Assembly (NCBI RefSeq): GCF_030341905.1
Contig: NZ_JATAAF010000001.1
Coordinates: forward strand, 326,111-390,110
Direction: 5' to 3'
Source of the DNA: Porticoccus sp. W117
GTDB lineage: Bacteria; Pseudomonadota; Gammaproteobacteria; Pseudomonadales; Porticoccaceae
DNA length: 64,000 bases
Shown in pieces: positions 28,718 through 37,720 of the stretch (position 1 is the first letter of the stretch; every line of letters starts with the position of its first letter). The position numbers and the translations under genes were made by a program. The notes beneath the pieces were generated by a model. The model was not told the origin of the DNA. It saw only the letters and a program-made list of their open reading frames with translations, and searched no databases.

Positions 28718-29448
28718 GACTCACCTGTGTAAAAGAGGTTTACAGGAACCTTGTTCTGCCGCAACACAGCAGAAACCGGGTAAGAGGCCTGACTGGCCAT
28801 ACCCAGGGCTTTTTGGAAAACCCGCCACTTGTTGCTGCCTTCGAAATGCAAGGCGAGAAAGCGACAGTTGAGAACCGCAGGCAGCGACAACGTCATTCTG
28901 TCGTGAGGAGCCACCGGAGGCGTGGTAGGCAAGCAGAGACGCTCACCCTCCATATCCAGCACTTCTTCCAGATTGTCGGCTTGGGGAAAGAAGGAGGCAG
29001 TATGGCCGTCATCACCCATGCCCAGTACCACCACATCAAACGGCAATGGCAGCTCTTGCAAACTTTGCTCGACTTCGTTGACACCATCGAAAGGCGTTTC
29101 GCTGCTGTTTTTAAGTGGCATAAAACGCGCTTTGTGCGCCCGATTTTGCAACAGCTGTTCGGCCACCAGGCGAGCGTTAGAAGCCGGATGATCCGCATCC
29201 ACCCAGCGCTCATCAACCAAGGTCACGATGACGTGCTGCCAGGGCAGCTCCCTTCTGGAAAGCGCCTGAAAGAAAGCCTTCGGGGTACTGCCACCGGAAA
29301 CAGCCAGGGTAGCTACACCGCGCTCGGTGACAGCGTCCCGTAGTTCACGGGCGACGGTGGCCGCCAGCTGCTCGGCCAGTTGATCCGAAGACGAATAAGA
29401 GGCAATTGAGACCGTATCCGTCAGAACTTTGCGTATTCCGTTGACCAT
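28714..29448 (-). CDS. pgl: 6-Phosphogluconolactonase (DevB type)
   Basis: Hydrolyses 6-phosphogluconolactone. 244 residues with AVSGGSTPKAFFQAL, TLVDERWVDADHPASNARL and VVLGMGDDGHTASFFPQA, the family's phosphate- and active-site loops. Its ATG directly abuts the zwf stop (TAAATG), and its stop overlaps edd by 4 bp, so the three are translationally coupled. Confidence 0.95.
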   Translation of the reverse strand: MVNGIRKVLTDTVSIASYSSSDQLAEQLAATVARELRDAVTERGVATLAVSGGSTPKAFFQALSRRELPWQHVIVTLVDERWVDADHPASNARLVAEQLLQNRAHKARFMPLKNSSETPFDGVNEVEQSLQELPLPFDVVVLGMGDDGHTASFFPQADNLEEVLDMEGERLCLPTTPPVAPHDRMTLSLPAVLNCRFLALHFEGSNKWRVFQKALGMASQASYPVSAVLRQNKVPVNLFYTGES

Positions 29449-30894
29449 TTAAATGTCCTCGTACCATTGGCGGTCATCTTTCGCCAGCAATGCGATGGCA
29501 GCGGTAGGCCCCCAACTGCCAGCGGTGTACTGAGCCACGTTTTGGCCAACTTCCTGCCAGGCGGAGCGGATGCCATCCACCCATGTCCAGGCTGCTTCTA
29601 CCTCATCGGAGCGCACGAACAGGGTCGGATTGGAGTTGATCACATCCAGCAGCAAGCGCTCGTAGGCGCTCACCCCCTGCTCACCCGCAAAAATTTCGGA
29701 GAAGAACAAGTCCAGTGGCACCGCCTTTAAATCCATTCCCTTTTTCAGCCCCGGCACCTTGCTCATCAAGCTCAGCTGGATGCTATCGTTGGGCTGCAGG
29801 CGAATGGTCAGGCGGTTGGGTTCGCTGGTGGAGCCGCTAAAAATGGAGTGAGGAATCTCTTTGAACTGGATAACAATTTCGGAATAACGCATGGGCAGAC
29901 GTTTGCCGGTGCGCAAGTAGAATGGCACGCCAGCCCAGCGCCAGTTATCCACTTCCGCCTTCAGGGCAACAAAGGTTTCGGTATCGGATTTCTGAGCTGC
30001 CCCCTCCTCTTGCCGATACCCGGGAACCGGTTCACCAGCAACAGCCCCGGCGGCGTATTGGCCACGCACCACAGTTTCTTTGAGGTTGCTGGCAACAATG
30101 GGTTTGAGGCAACGCAGCACTTTCAGTTTTTCATCGCGTACCGCATCCGCAGCCAGCTCCGCAGGTGGTTCCATGGCGGTGAGGCAGAGCAACTGCAACA
30201 GGTGATTCTGCACCATATCGCGCATCGCACCGGCTTCGTCATAAAAACCCCAGCGCCCTTCCACACCGACGGTTTCGGCAACGGTAATCTGGATGTGGTC
30301 GATGTAATTGTTATTCCACAATGGCTCAAACAGGGCATTGGCAAAGCGCAGCGCCAGCAGGTTTTGTACCGCCTCTTTACCCAGATAATGGTCGATGCGA
30401 TACACCTGGCTTTCATCAAAAATCTCCGTCAGGTGGCAGTTGATCTCCCGGAATGACTCGCGATCATCCCCCAGAGGTTTTTCAACCACGATACGCGTAC
30501 TGGGCCGATTTAGACCCACCGCTGCCATTGACTGGCAAATAGGCGCAAAGATGTTGGGTGGTGTTGCCAGGTAAACCATCAGTTCGCGACTGCCGTCGGA
30601 AAAGTACTGCTCTTTAATCGGGCGCAGGTCATCGGCAACGGTGGCATCGGCAAACACCAGTTGAAGCCGATCAAGAAAGCTCTGCCAGGCATCCGCGTCA
30701 ATGTCTTCGTTGCGGGAAATGCCCTGGCGAATCTCTGTGAGAAACTCCTCTTCCGGGATTTCCCGCCTGGAAACACCAAAAATTCGCAGGCCCTCCGGCA
30801 GACTGCCGTTTTTATCCAGCTTGTATAAAGACGGGTACAGCTTGCGATACGCCAAATCGCCCACACCGCCAAAGATCAATACATCACAAGCCAC
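29449..30894 (-). CDS. zwf: Glucose-6-phosphate 1-dehydrogenase
   Basis: Oxidises glucose 6-phosphate to the lactone; entry to the Entner-Doudoroff and pentose-phosphate routes. 481 residues. The nucleotide loop is FGGVGDLAYRKLYPSLY, with Val where many family members have Ser. The active-site signature is RIDHYLGKEAVQNLLALRFAN, and PFYLRTGKRLPM lies in the second domain. It is the first gene of the minus-strand operon and divergent from hexR, with a HexR-like box in the shared control region. Confidence 0.96.
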   Translation of the reverse strand: MACDVLIFGGVGDLAYRKLYPSLYKLDKNGSLPEGLRIFGVSRREIPEEEFLTEIRQGISRNEDIDADAWQSFLDRLQLVFADATVADDLRPIKEQYFSDGSRELMVYLATPPNIFAPICQSMAAVGLNRPSTRIVVEKPLGDDRESFREINCHLTEIFDESQVYRIDHYLGKEAVQNLLALRFANALFEPLWNNNYIDHIQITVAETVGVEGRWGFYDEAGAMRDMVQNHLLQLLCLTAMEPPAELAADAVRDEKLKVLRCLKPIVASNLKETVVRGQYAAGAVAGEPVPGYRQEEGAAQKSDTETFVALKAEVDNWRWAGVPFYLRTGKRLPMRYSEIVIQFKEIPHSIFSGSTSEPNRLTIRLQPNDSIQLSLMSKVPGLKKGMDLKAVPLDLFFSEIFAGEQGVSAYERLLLDVINSNPTLFVRSDEVEAAWTWVDGIRSAWQEVGQNVAQYTAGSWGPTAAIALLAKDDRQWYEDI

Positions 30895-30959
30895 AACAAC
30901 ACCTCGTTAATTAAGTGGATTACAAATTACCGACAAAAATCACAAAAAACAACATTTTT

Positions 30960-30974
30960 TGTAATTTATTTTCA
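30960..30974. promoter_or_regulatory. Candidate HexR box between zwf and hexR
   Basis: TGTAATTTATTTTCA resembles the gammaproteobacterial HexR palindrome TGTAATTwAATTACA, with mismatches in the right half. It lies 66-80 bp upstream of the zwf start and about 100 bp upstream of hexR. Another TTACAAATTAC half-site lies near 30921. Confidence 0.55.
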
Positions 30975-31070
30975 TTTTTGCTAGCGTGGCTTTCACACCA
31001 ACAGCAACGAACGTATCATGACGACACCAATCCAACACCAGAATTCAACCCAGACACCAGGCACAGCCCC

Positions 31071-31916
31071 ATGAATTTGCTGCCATTACTGAAAAGCCCA
31101 AACCTTCACCTGAGCAAGTCGGAACGCAAAGTGTGCGAGGCGGTACTGGCGGCCCCGGAAGATGCGATACACACTCCGATTGCCGTTATCGCCAAACAAG
31201 CCGGTGTCAGCGAGCCTACCGTCAACCGCTTTTGCCGTAGCATGGGCTGTAAGGGCTACCCGGACTTCAAAGTAAAACTGGCCAAAGAGCTGTCCAACGG
31301 ACAGCCTTTAATGACACGGGACGTCACCCCCTCAGACAGTCTGAGCACCCTGGCGGAAAAAATCTTTGAATCCACCCGCGCAACACTGCACACGACGCAA
31401 TCTTCACTGGATATCCCATCTCTGGAAATGGCGGTAAACGCCCTGGCTCAGGCCAAATGCATTGTGTTTTTTGGGCTTGGCGCCTCCGGCTCGGTAGCCA
31501 TGGACGCACAACACAAGTTCTTTCGCTTCAACACCCCGGTCATCGCCCACACCGACATCCTCAATCAACGCATGAGCTGCTCCGCCATGGGGCAACAGGA
31601 TACAGCGGTATTTATCTCATACACCGGGCGCACCAAGGCAATCATCGAAAATGCCGAAGTCGCTAAAGAAACCGGTGCCACAGTGCTCGGTATCACCGAC
31701 GCACGCTCCCCACTGGCCAAGCAGTGCGATATCGTACTCCCGGTAGACACCCCGGAAGACACCGACCTCTACACACCCATGACGTCACGCATCAACCACC
31801 TGGTTCTGATCGATGTACTGGCCACCGCAGTGGCGGTAAAACGAGGCCCGCAGTTCTCCAACCACCTGAAAAAAATCAAAGACTCACTTCTGGCCACACG
31901 AAAACACAAAAGATAA
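31071..31916 (+). CDS. hexR: HexR regulator (RpiR family) of central carbon metabolism
   Basis: Represses Entner-Doudoroff genes and is released by KDPG in characterised relatives. 281 residues from the ATG at 31071. An RpiR helix-turn-helix (about residues 1-75) has LSKSERKVCEAVLAAP and GVSEPTVNRFCRSMGCKGYPDFK. The SIS sugar-phosphate domain (about 110-255) has IVFFGLGASGSVAMDAQHKFFR, AVFISYTGRTK and VDTPEDTDLYTPMTSR. The frame is open for 52 codons upstream, but the chosen start aligns with known HexR N-termini. It is divergent from zwf and followed by gap. Confidence 0.94.
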   Translation: MNLLPLLKSPNLHLSKSERKVCEAVLAAPEDAIHTPIAVIAKQAGVSEPTVNRFCRSMGCKGYPDFKVKLAKELSNGQPLMTRDVTPSDSLSTLAEKIFESTRATLHTTQSSLDIPSLEMAVNALAQAKCIVFFGLGASGSVAMDAQHKFFRFNTPVIAHTDILNQRMSCSAMGQQDTAVFISYTGRTKAIIENAEVAKETGATVLGITDARSPLAKQCDIVLPVDTPEDTDLYTPMTSRINHLVLIDVLATAVAVKRGPQFSNHLKKIKDSLLATRKHKR

Positions 31917-31976
31917 CTCGCAAAAATCTAAATAACTTTCAATTTTCAACAAATAATCAAAAATTAACGTTGATTT

Positions 31977-31991
31977 TGTAATTTAATTACT
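31977..31991. promoter_or_regulatory. HexR box upstream of gap
   Basis: TGTAATTTAATTACT matches the HexR operator TGTAATTwAATTACA at 14 of 15 positions. It lies 43-57 bp upstream of the gap start, consistent with direct control of the lower-glycolytic dehydrogenase by HexR. Confidence 0.82.
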
Positions 31992-32033
31992 AAATACTGC
32001 GCGCATGTCAATTTTGCTTGCAGGTGTCTTGTC

Positions 32034-33035
32034 ATGATCAGGGTAGCAATTAATGGTTTTGGCCGTATCGGACGCAATGTCCTTAGAGCCTGTTACGAAG
32101 GCGGCTACAACGACCGCATACAGATTGTCGCCATCAACGATCTGGGCTCCCCGGAAATCAATGCACACCTGTTGCGCCACGACACGGTGCACGGCCACTT
32201 TGGCCGCACGGTCGCGGTAACCGAACACGGGCTGCTTATCGACGGCGACACCATTCAGGTATTTGCAGAACGCAACCCTGAAGAACTGCCCTGGGAAAGC
32301 CTGGAAATTGATTTGGTGATGGAGTGCACCGGCCTCTTTACCAAACGCCCGGATGCCAGCAAGCACCTGGCGGCTGGCGCCAAACGCGTACTGGTTTCCG
32401 CCCCCGGCACTGATATGGACGCCACCGTGGTACACGGCGTCAACCACCAGATTCTTTCCGCAGAGCATCGGGTTATCTCCAACGCTTCCTGCACCACCAA
32501 CTGCCTGGCACCCATTGCCAAGGCGTTGCACAGCGCGGTGGGTATTGAATCCGGCCTGGCCAATACGGTGCACGCTTACACCAATGACCAGGTATTGAAT
32601 GACATTTACCACACGGATTTGCGTCGTGCCCGCTCTGCCACCCAATCGATGATTCCATCAAAAACCGGTGCCGCTGCCGCCATTGGCGATGTTATTCCAG
32701 AGCTGCGCGGAAAACTGGATGGCCTGTCGGTACGGGTGCCAGTGATCAACACCTCTTTGCTGGATTTGACGTTCAAGGCGAGCAGAAGCACGTCGGTGGA
32801 AGAAATCAATCACGCGGTTGAAGAAGCCGCCCACGGAGAAATGGGATCTGTGCTGGCGGTTAATGACCTGCCACTGGTATCCACAGATTTTAACCACAAT
32901 CCGGCATCGTCTATTTTTGACAAGACCCAAACCAAAGTGATTGGCGATCAGGTGAAAATTCTCGCCTGGTACGACAACGAGTGGGGCTTCTCCAACCGCA
33001 TGCTCGACAACGCACTGGTTATCGGCGACCTTTAA
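32034..33035 (+). CDS. gap: Glyceraldehyde-3-phosphate dehydrogenase, type I
   Basis: Phosphorylating GAPDH, 333 residues. The NAD fold begins [18 protein letters not shown], with Asp36 in AINDL (NAD preference). Catalytic Cys153 is in [12 protein letters not shown], and the C-terminal [15 protein letters not shown] is complete. [21 protein letters not shown] and the [12 protein letters not shown] region place it with true GAPDH rather than erythrose-4-phosphate dehydrogenase. Ribosome site AGGTG. It takes the glyceraldehyde 3-phosphate made by both Eda and DgoA. A strong HexR box lies upstream and a long hairpin terminator downstream. Confidence 0.95.
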   Translation: MIRVAINGFGRIGRNVLRACYEGGYNDRIQIVAINDLGSPEINAHLLRHDTVHGHFGRTVAVTEHGLLIDGDTIQVFAERNPEELPWESLEIDLVMECTGLFTKRPDASKHLAAGAKRVLVSAPGTDMDATVVHGVNHQILSAEHRVISNASCTTNCLAPIAKALHSAVGIESGLANTVHAYTNDQVLNDIYHTDLRRARSATQSMIPSKTGAAAAIGDVIPELRGKLDGLSVRVPVINTSLLDLTFKASRSTSVEEINHAVEEAAHGEMGSVLAVNDLPLVSTDFNHNPASSIFDKTQTKVIGDQVKILAWYDNEWGFSNRMLDNALVIGDL

Positions 33036-33064
33036 CGACTTAAGATATCGAATTTTCGTTTTCC

Positions 33065-33130
33065 GGACTTATGCCTAGCTGTAACAGGAAACCTACCCCT
33101 CGACAGGTGGTTTTGGCATAAGTCCTTTTT
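33065..33130 (+). terminator. Long hairpin terminator after gap
   Basis: An 11-bp perfect stem, GGACTTATGCC (33065-33075) with GGCATAAGTCC (33115-33125), encloses a second stem (AAACC..ACC with GGT..GGTTT) and is followed by TTTTT. It is unusually long for a simple terminator and sits just before pgi. Confidence 0.82.
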
Positions 33131-33153
33131 TATTTTCTGCTACAGTGGCCGGC

Positions 33154-34749
33154 ATGACGAATACCAATACAGATTTCGATCCCTCCTCTACCGAGCAGTG
33201 GAAGCTGTTGAAGGCACAAGCCAGCCGTGCTGGCGATCTGAGTATCGCCAACCTGCTGGAAAGTGATCCTGGCCGTGCCCAACAAATGAGCGTTGCCTGG
33301 CAAGGTTTGTTTTTCGACTATTCCAAAAGCCTGATCAACAGTAGCGTTCTAGGCACCCTGTTCAGCCTGGCGGAAGTATCCCCCCTGGCAAGCAGCATCA
33401 AAGCCATGGTCAGCGGTGAACCCATCAACCGTTCAGAGGGTCGCCCGGTACTGCATAGCGCACTGCGCAACCCGGCGAAGTTCGACTTTTCTGTAGACGG
33501 TGGCAATGTTGCCGAACTGGTGGACAAAGGCCAGGCCCAGATTAAAGACGTCAGCGACCGCATTCGCAGTGGCCAATGGCTTGGCAGCAGCGGAAAACAG
33601 ATTACCGATGTGATCAATATCGGTATTGGCGGCTCGGATCTGGGGCCGAAAATGGCCTGTCGAGCCCTGCAGCAGTACGCTCATGCAGGTGTGCGCTGTC
33701 ACTTTATCTCCAACGTCGATGGCGCCGAGATCAACACACTGCTGAAATGCCTCAATGCAGAAACCACCCTGGTGGTGATTGTCAGTAAAACCTTCACCAC
33801 CCAGGAAACCCTGCTCAATGCAAAAACCGCCCTCGCCTGGCTGAACCAGCAATTGGGCCTGGCAAACCCCGAGTCCAGCAGCCATGTTCTGGGCATTACC
33901 GCCAACCGTGACAACGCACTGAATTACGGCGTACCCGGAGACCAGATTATCGAGTTTGGCAACTGGGTAGGCGGCCGCTACTCCCTGTGGAGCGGTGTTG
34001 GCCTGTCGATTGCCATCAGCGTCGGCTACGATCGTTTTGTGGAATTGCTGGATGGCGCCAAGGCCATGGACGAGCACTTTTTTAACACGGATTTCAGCGA
34101 GAACATGCCGGTCATACTGGCGTTGCTGAATATTTGGTACAACAATTTTCTCAATGCAACATCGACTGCGGTAATCCCCTACTGTGAGCGCCTGAACTTC
34201 CTGCCGCCTTATTTGCAACAACTGGAAATGGAAAGTAACGGCAAGTCCGTCACCCAGAATGGCGATGACATCTCCTATCGCACCGGCGGTGTTATCTGGG
34301 GGGAACCGGGCACTAACGGCCAGCACGCGTTTTTCCAGCTGCTCCATCAGGGCACCCAACTGATACCGGTGCAATTTATCGGCGCGGCCAAAGACACATT
34401 GAGCAGCGAAGAACACCACCGCATTCTGCTGCAAAACATGCTGGCCCAGGGAGCGGCTTTGATGAAGGGCCACAGCGAGGCAGACACCCCAGCACACGCT
34501 CGCTACCCCGGCAACCGCCCTTCCACCACGTTGCTAATGGACGAGCTCACACCTTTCAACCTGGGCGCCTTGATTGCTCTTTACGAGCACAAAGTGTTTG
34601 CCGAAGGCGTTATCTGGGGCATCAACTCCTTTGACCAATGGGGCGTGGAACTGGGCAAGAAAATTGCCAGGCAGCTTGCTCAACAAGATGGTGACAGCAG
34701 CTGGGATGCGTCTACGGCACAACTGCTGAAACGAGTGACGGCCAGCTAG
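33154..34749 (+). CDS. pgi: Glucose-6-phosphate isomerase
   Basis: Interconverts glucose 6-phosphate and fructose 6-phosphate. 531 residues from the ATG at 33154; a GTG three codons earlier is possible, and neither has a strong ribosome site. Signatures: INIGIGGSDLGPKMA, VSKTFTTQETL, FGNWVGGRYSLWSGVGLSI and GALIALYEHKVFAEGVIWGI followed by NSFDQWGVELGK. It is on the same strand as gap but separated by a terminator. It lies convergent, with only 24 bp between its stop and that of the sulfatase-modifying enzyme. Confidence 0.96.
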   Translation: MTNTNTDFDPSSTEQWKLLKAQASRAGDLSIANLLESDPGRAQQMSVAWQGLFFDYSKSLINSSVLGTLFSLAEVSPLASSIKAMVSGEPINRSEGRPVLHSALRNPAKFDFSVDGGNVAELVDKGQAQIKDVSDRIRSGQWLGSSGKQITDVINIGIGGSDLGPKMACRALQQYAHAGVRCHFISNVDGAEINTLLKCLNAETTLVVIVSKTFTTQETLLNAKTALAWLNQQLGLANPESSSHVLGITANRDNALNYGVPGDQIIEFGNWVGGRYSLWSGVGLSIAISVGYDRFVELLDGAKAMDEHFFNTDFSENMPVILALLNIWYNNFLNATSTAVIPYCERLNFLPPYLQQLEMESNGKSVTQNGDDISYRTGGVIWGEPGTNGQHAFFQLLHQGTQLIPVQFIGAAKDTLSSEEHHRILLQNMLAQGAALMKGHSEADTPAHARYPGNRPSTTLLMDELTPFNLGALIALYEHKVFAEGVIWGINSFDQWGVELGKKIARQLAQQDGDSSWDASTAQLLKRVTAS

Positions 34750-34773
34750 CCTTTAATATCACCCTGATGCTGT

Positions 34774-35937
34774 TTATTGCTTCATCCTGATGCAACGAAA
34801 CCCGGTATGTCCAAGGCCGGTATAGGCATCTGATCCGGCACTGTGGGCCGGGCGGAAAGCGGCGCAATAAACGTCGCTGCACAGGTAGGAACCTCCACGC
34901 TGGGTTCGATACCCTGACTCCGCCGGGTAACCCGGAGCCAGATCGTCTACCCACTCCCAAACATTGCCCGCCATGTCGTAAATACCAAACCCATTGGCCG
35001 GGAAACTGCCTACCGGCGCTGTGCTCACAAAACCATCGGCCTTATTGTTGGCCTGTGGAAACTCTCCCTGCCAGATATTCGCCTGGTATTCGCGGCCACT
35101 TTCACCGCCTTTGCCAAGCTGCGCTTCCCCCCAGACAAACTCCTTGCCCACCAGGCCACCGCGAGCGGCAATTTCCCATTGATGAGTATTGGGCAACTGC
35201 TTGCCCGCCCACTCAGCATAGGCCTTGGCGTCGTACCAGGACACATTAACCACCGGGTGGTCCATCATGTCAGCAATATCACTGCCCGGCCCTTTGGGGT
35301 ACTTCCAACTGGCACCGGGCACATAAGACCACCACTGCAAAAACTGATTGAAAGTATCCAGCTCAACTGCGTGATCGGGGGGTGTAAATACCACGGCTCC
35401 GGGTTTGAATGTGGCTCTTACCTCGGCAAGCTGCTGGGCACTCAAGCCGGGGAAGTCTGCCGGATCGAAAGGCTTTTCCGCAGTGGTGACATAACCGGTA
35501 GCATCCACAAACTGTTTGAATTCCGCGTTAGTCACCTCGTGAGCGTCAATCCAGAAGGCTTCTGTTTCATAGGTATACACGGGCGGGCGATTAAAGCCCC
35601 GACGGGCCAAAGGGCTCATGGTGCTGTGGGTAACGGTATCGCTCAGGGTATAAGTGCCAGCAGGGATCAATACCATCCCTTCCGGTGTACCACCATCTGC
35701 CTTTGGCTGTGAATCAGCCACCTGTTTTACCTGTTGCATTGCTTGTTGTCGGGGAGACAGCTTGCCCAGATCACCGCAGGAGGTGCATACCACCGGCTGC
35801 GACGCAGCCTGATCAGAATATGGGGCAGAGACTCCAGCTCCCGACCCACCTTCTCTTTCGCAACCAACCAGCAACAAAGCAACAGCCAACCCGGAAAGTT
35901 TGGGGAGTAAAAACTTTTCTTGTTTTGTGCTCTTCAT
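34774..35937 (-). CDS. Formylglycine-generating enzyme-family lipoprotein with both active-site cysteines
   Basis: 387 residues from the ATG at 35937; the frame extends 12 codons upstream, but this start gives a clean lipoprotein signal ending LLLVGC26. The FGE-sulfatase fold spans about residues 85-387: GMVLIPAGTYTL, EVTNAEFKQFVDATGY, HPVVNVSWYDAKAYAEWAGK and MAGNVWEWVDDL. Unlike many lipoprotein relatives it keeps the catalytic Cys pair, Cys353 and Cys358, in GGSYLCSDVYCAAFRPAHS. It probably converts the CxPxR Cys of sulfatases to formylglycine on the periplasmic side. A matching sulfatase lies 16 kb away. It lies downstream of glnK. Confidence 0.85.
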   Translation of the reverse strand: MKSTKQEKFLLPKLSGLAVALLLVGCEREGGSGAGVSAPYSDQAASQPVVCTSCGDLGKLSPRQQAMQQVKQVADSQPKADGGTPEGMVLIPAGTYTLSDTVTHSTMSPLARRGFNRPPVYTYETEAFWIDAHEVTNAEFKQFVDATGYVTTAEKPFDPADFPGLSAQQLAEVRATFKPGAVVFTPPDHAVELDTFNQFLQWWSYVPGASWKYPKGPGSDIADMMDHPVVNVSWYDAKAYAEWAGKQLPNTHQWEIAARGGLVGKEFVWGEAQLGKGGESGREYQANIWQGEFPQANNKADGFVSTAPVGSFPANGFGIYDMAGNVWEWVDDLAPGYPAESGYRTQRGGSYLCSDVYCAAFRPAHSAGSDAYTGLGHTGFRCIRMKQ

Positions 35938-36015
35938 TACTGAGCCCTCGAATACAACCACAGGCGACGTCATACCAGCTGCAAAGCATGGTAACAGATA
36001 CTAAGTCGCTCCAGA

Positions 36016-36354
36016 CTACAGCGCATCCACCCCGGTTTCCCCGGTACGAATACGAACCACTTCCTGCAGGTCAGATACAAAGATTTTGCCGTCACCAATT
36101 TTTCCGGTAGCCGCAGATTTGATGATCGCTTCCACCACCACATCCACCTGATCACCGGAAACCGCGATATCCAGGCGAACCTTGGGCAGAAAATCCACCA
36201 CGTACTCGGCTCCACGGTACAGCTCTGTGTGCCCTTTCTGGCGTCCAAAACCCTTTACCTCTGTTGCGGTGATACCTTGTACGCCCACTTCCGCCAGGGC
36301 TTCGCGCACATCATCCATTTTGAATGGCTTGATAATTGCCGATACTAATTTCAT
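36016..36354 (-). CDS. glnK: Nitrogen regulatory protein PII (GlnK)
   Basis: 112-residue trimeric signal protein sensing 2-oxoglutarate and ATP/ADP. It has [20 protein letters not shown], the uridylylation Tyr51 in the T-loop [19 protein letters not shown], the B-loop [10 protein letters not shown] and the C-terminal RIRTGETG. The start is ATG at 36354 with GAGG 8 bp upstream; an overlapping GTG one codon earlier is less likely from the family length. It lies behind amtB, the reverse of the common glnK-amtB order, and should block AmtB when nitrogen is plentiful. Confidence 0.95.
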   Translation of the reverse strand: MKLVSAIIKPFKMDDVREALAEVGVQGITATEVKGFGRQKGHTELYRGAEYVVDFLPKVRLDIAVSGDQVDVVVEAIIKSAATGKIGDGKIFVSDLQEVVRIRTGETGVDAL

Positions 36355-36394
36355 CACTTTATCCTCTTTACACTTGTCTCGTTAAACGAGTCCA

Positions 36395-37660
36395 TTAACG
36401 GTTAGTGAATTCCGGGTATGCCTCCAGACCACACTCAGCCAGATCGGCACCGTCGTATTCTTCATCTTCGGAGATGCGAATACCCATAGTCACTTTCAGC
36501 AACAACCAAACCACAGCACTGGCACCAAAGGTCCACAAAGCGATGGTTGCCGCACCAGCGAGCTGGCCGCCAATGGTGGCACCGTCATTGGTGACAGGAA
36601 CCAGCAACAGCCCCAACAAGCCAACCACACCGTGTACGGAAATAGCACCCACCGGATCATCGATTTTCAGCTTGTCCAGCATCACAATGCTGTGCACCAC
36701 CAATACACCACCCAGCGCACCAAACAGAGTGGCCTGCAAAGGAGTCGGGGTAGAAGGCTCTGCGGTAATGGCCACCAGGCCCGCCAGCGCACCGTTCAGA
36801 CACATGGTGAGATCTGCTTTTTTGAAAATCAGCTTGCTTACCAACAGAGCAGCCACCAAACCACCGGCCGCCGCCGCATTGGTATTGGTAAACACCATGG
36901 CCACCGAATGAGCACTGGAAATATCACCCAGTTTCAGCACTGAACCGCCATTAAAACCAAACCAGCCCATCCACAGGATAAAGGTACCCAGGGTTGCCAT
37001 CGGCAGGTTGGCACCGGGAATGGCGACAACACTGCCATCTTTGCGGTACTTGCCCTTACGAGGGCCAAGCAATAACACACCAGCCAACGCAGCCGCGGCA
37101 CCAGCCATATGCACAATGCCGGAGCCGGCAAAATCACTGAAACCAAGGTCACCCAGGTTAAACAGGCCAAAGACGTCTTTGCCGCCCCAGGTCCAACCAC
37201 CTTCCAGCGGGTAGATAACGCCAGTCATGACCACCGCGAACAACAGGAACGCCCACAGTTTCATACGCTCGGCCACCGCACCGGAGACAATGGACATAGC
37301 GGTAGCCACGAACACCACCTGAAAGAAAAAGTCTGAGGCACCGGAATAGACGGAATCACCGCCAAAACCGTTTTCTGCAGAAGCCGCCAGTTGCTCAGCC
37401 GCGTAGTTTTCACCACCGCCGATACCGGACAGGAACCAGCCACCGTCGTACATAAACTGGTAGCCGCACACCAGGTACATGGTGCAGGCCACCGCAAACA
37501 GGGCGACGTTTTTGGTGAGAATTTCGGTGGTATTTTTGGCACGCACCAAGCCGGATTCCAGCATGGCAAAGCCCGCCGCCATCCACATTACCAGCGCGCC
37601 ACACACCAGGAAGTAAAAGGTGTCCATGGCGAACTGAAGTTCAAAAATTTGATTTTCCAC
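36395..37660 (-). CDS. amtB: Ammonium transporter AmtB
   Basis: 421-residue Amt/Mep channel with about 11 membrane segments. It has MAAGFAMLESGLVRAKNTTEIL, the DFAGSGIVHMAGAAAAL periplasmic recruitment signature, WMGWFGFNGGS and HGVVGLLGLLLVPV with the pore His. It starts with GTG preceded by GGGAG at 7 bp. Together with the porin upstream and glnK downstream it forms a nitrogen-scavenging operon. Confidence 0.95.
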   Translation of the reverse strand: MENQIFELQFAMDTFYFLVCGALVMWMAAGFAMLESGLVRAKNTTEILTKNVALFAVACTMYLVCGYQFMYDGGWFLSGIGGGENYAAEQLAASAENGFGGDSVYSGASDFFFQVVFVATAMSIVSGAVAERMKLWAFLLFAVVMTGVIYPLEGGWTWGGKDVFGLFNLGDLGFSDFAGSGIVHMAGAAAALAGVLLLGPRKGKYRKDGSVVAIPGANLPMATLGTFILWMGWFGFNGGSVLKLGDISSAHSVAMVFTNTNAAAAGGLVAALLVSKLIFKKADLTMCLNGALAGLVAITAEPSTPTPLQATLFGALGGVLVVHSIVMLDKLKIDDPVGAISVHGVVGLLGLLLVPVTNDGATIGGQLAGAATIALWTFGASAVVWLLLKVTMGIRISEDEEYDGADLAECGLEAYPEFTNR

Positions 37661-37720
37661 AATGGTTCTCCCAAGCGCTTTTCAGGAAAATGATTACCCG
37701 TTAGTTACATGGACTTGTAA

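Noticed and set aside
32034..33035. Erythrose-4-phosphate dehydrogenase (epd) for the GAPDH gene
   Set aside because: The HAYTNDQV and SKTGAAAA regions and [12 protein letters not shown] are those of phosphorylating GAPDH; Epd has different residues at these sites.
33433..34497. Long minus-strand open frame (354 codons) inside pgi
   Set aside because: Antisense shadow of a complete glucose-6-phosphate isomerase.
36016..36354. GlnB rather than GlnK
   Set aside because: Linkage to amtB and NtrC boxes favours GlnK; sequence alone does not separate the two paralogues firmly.
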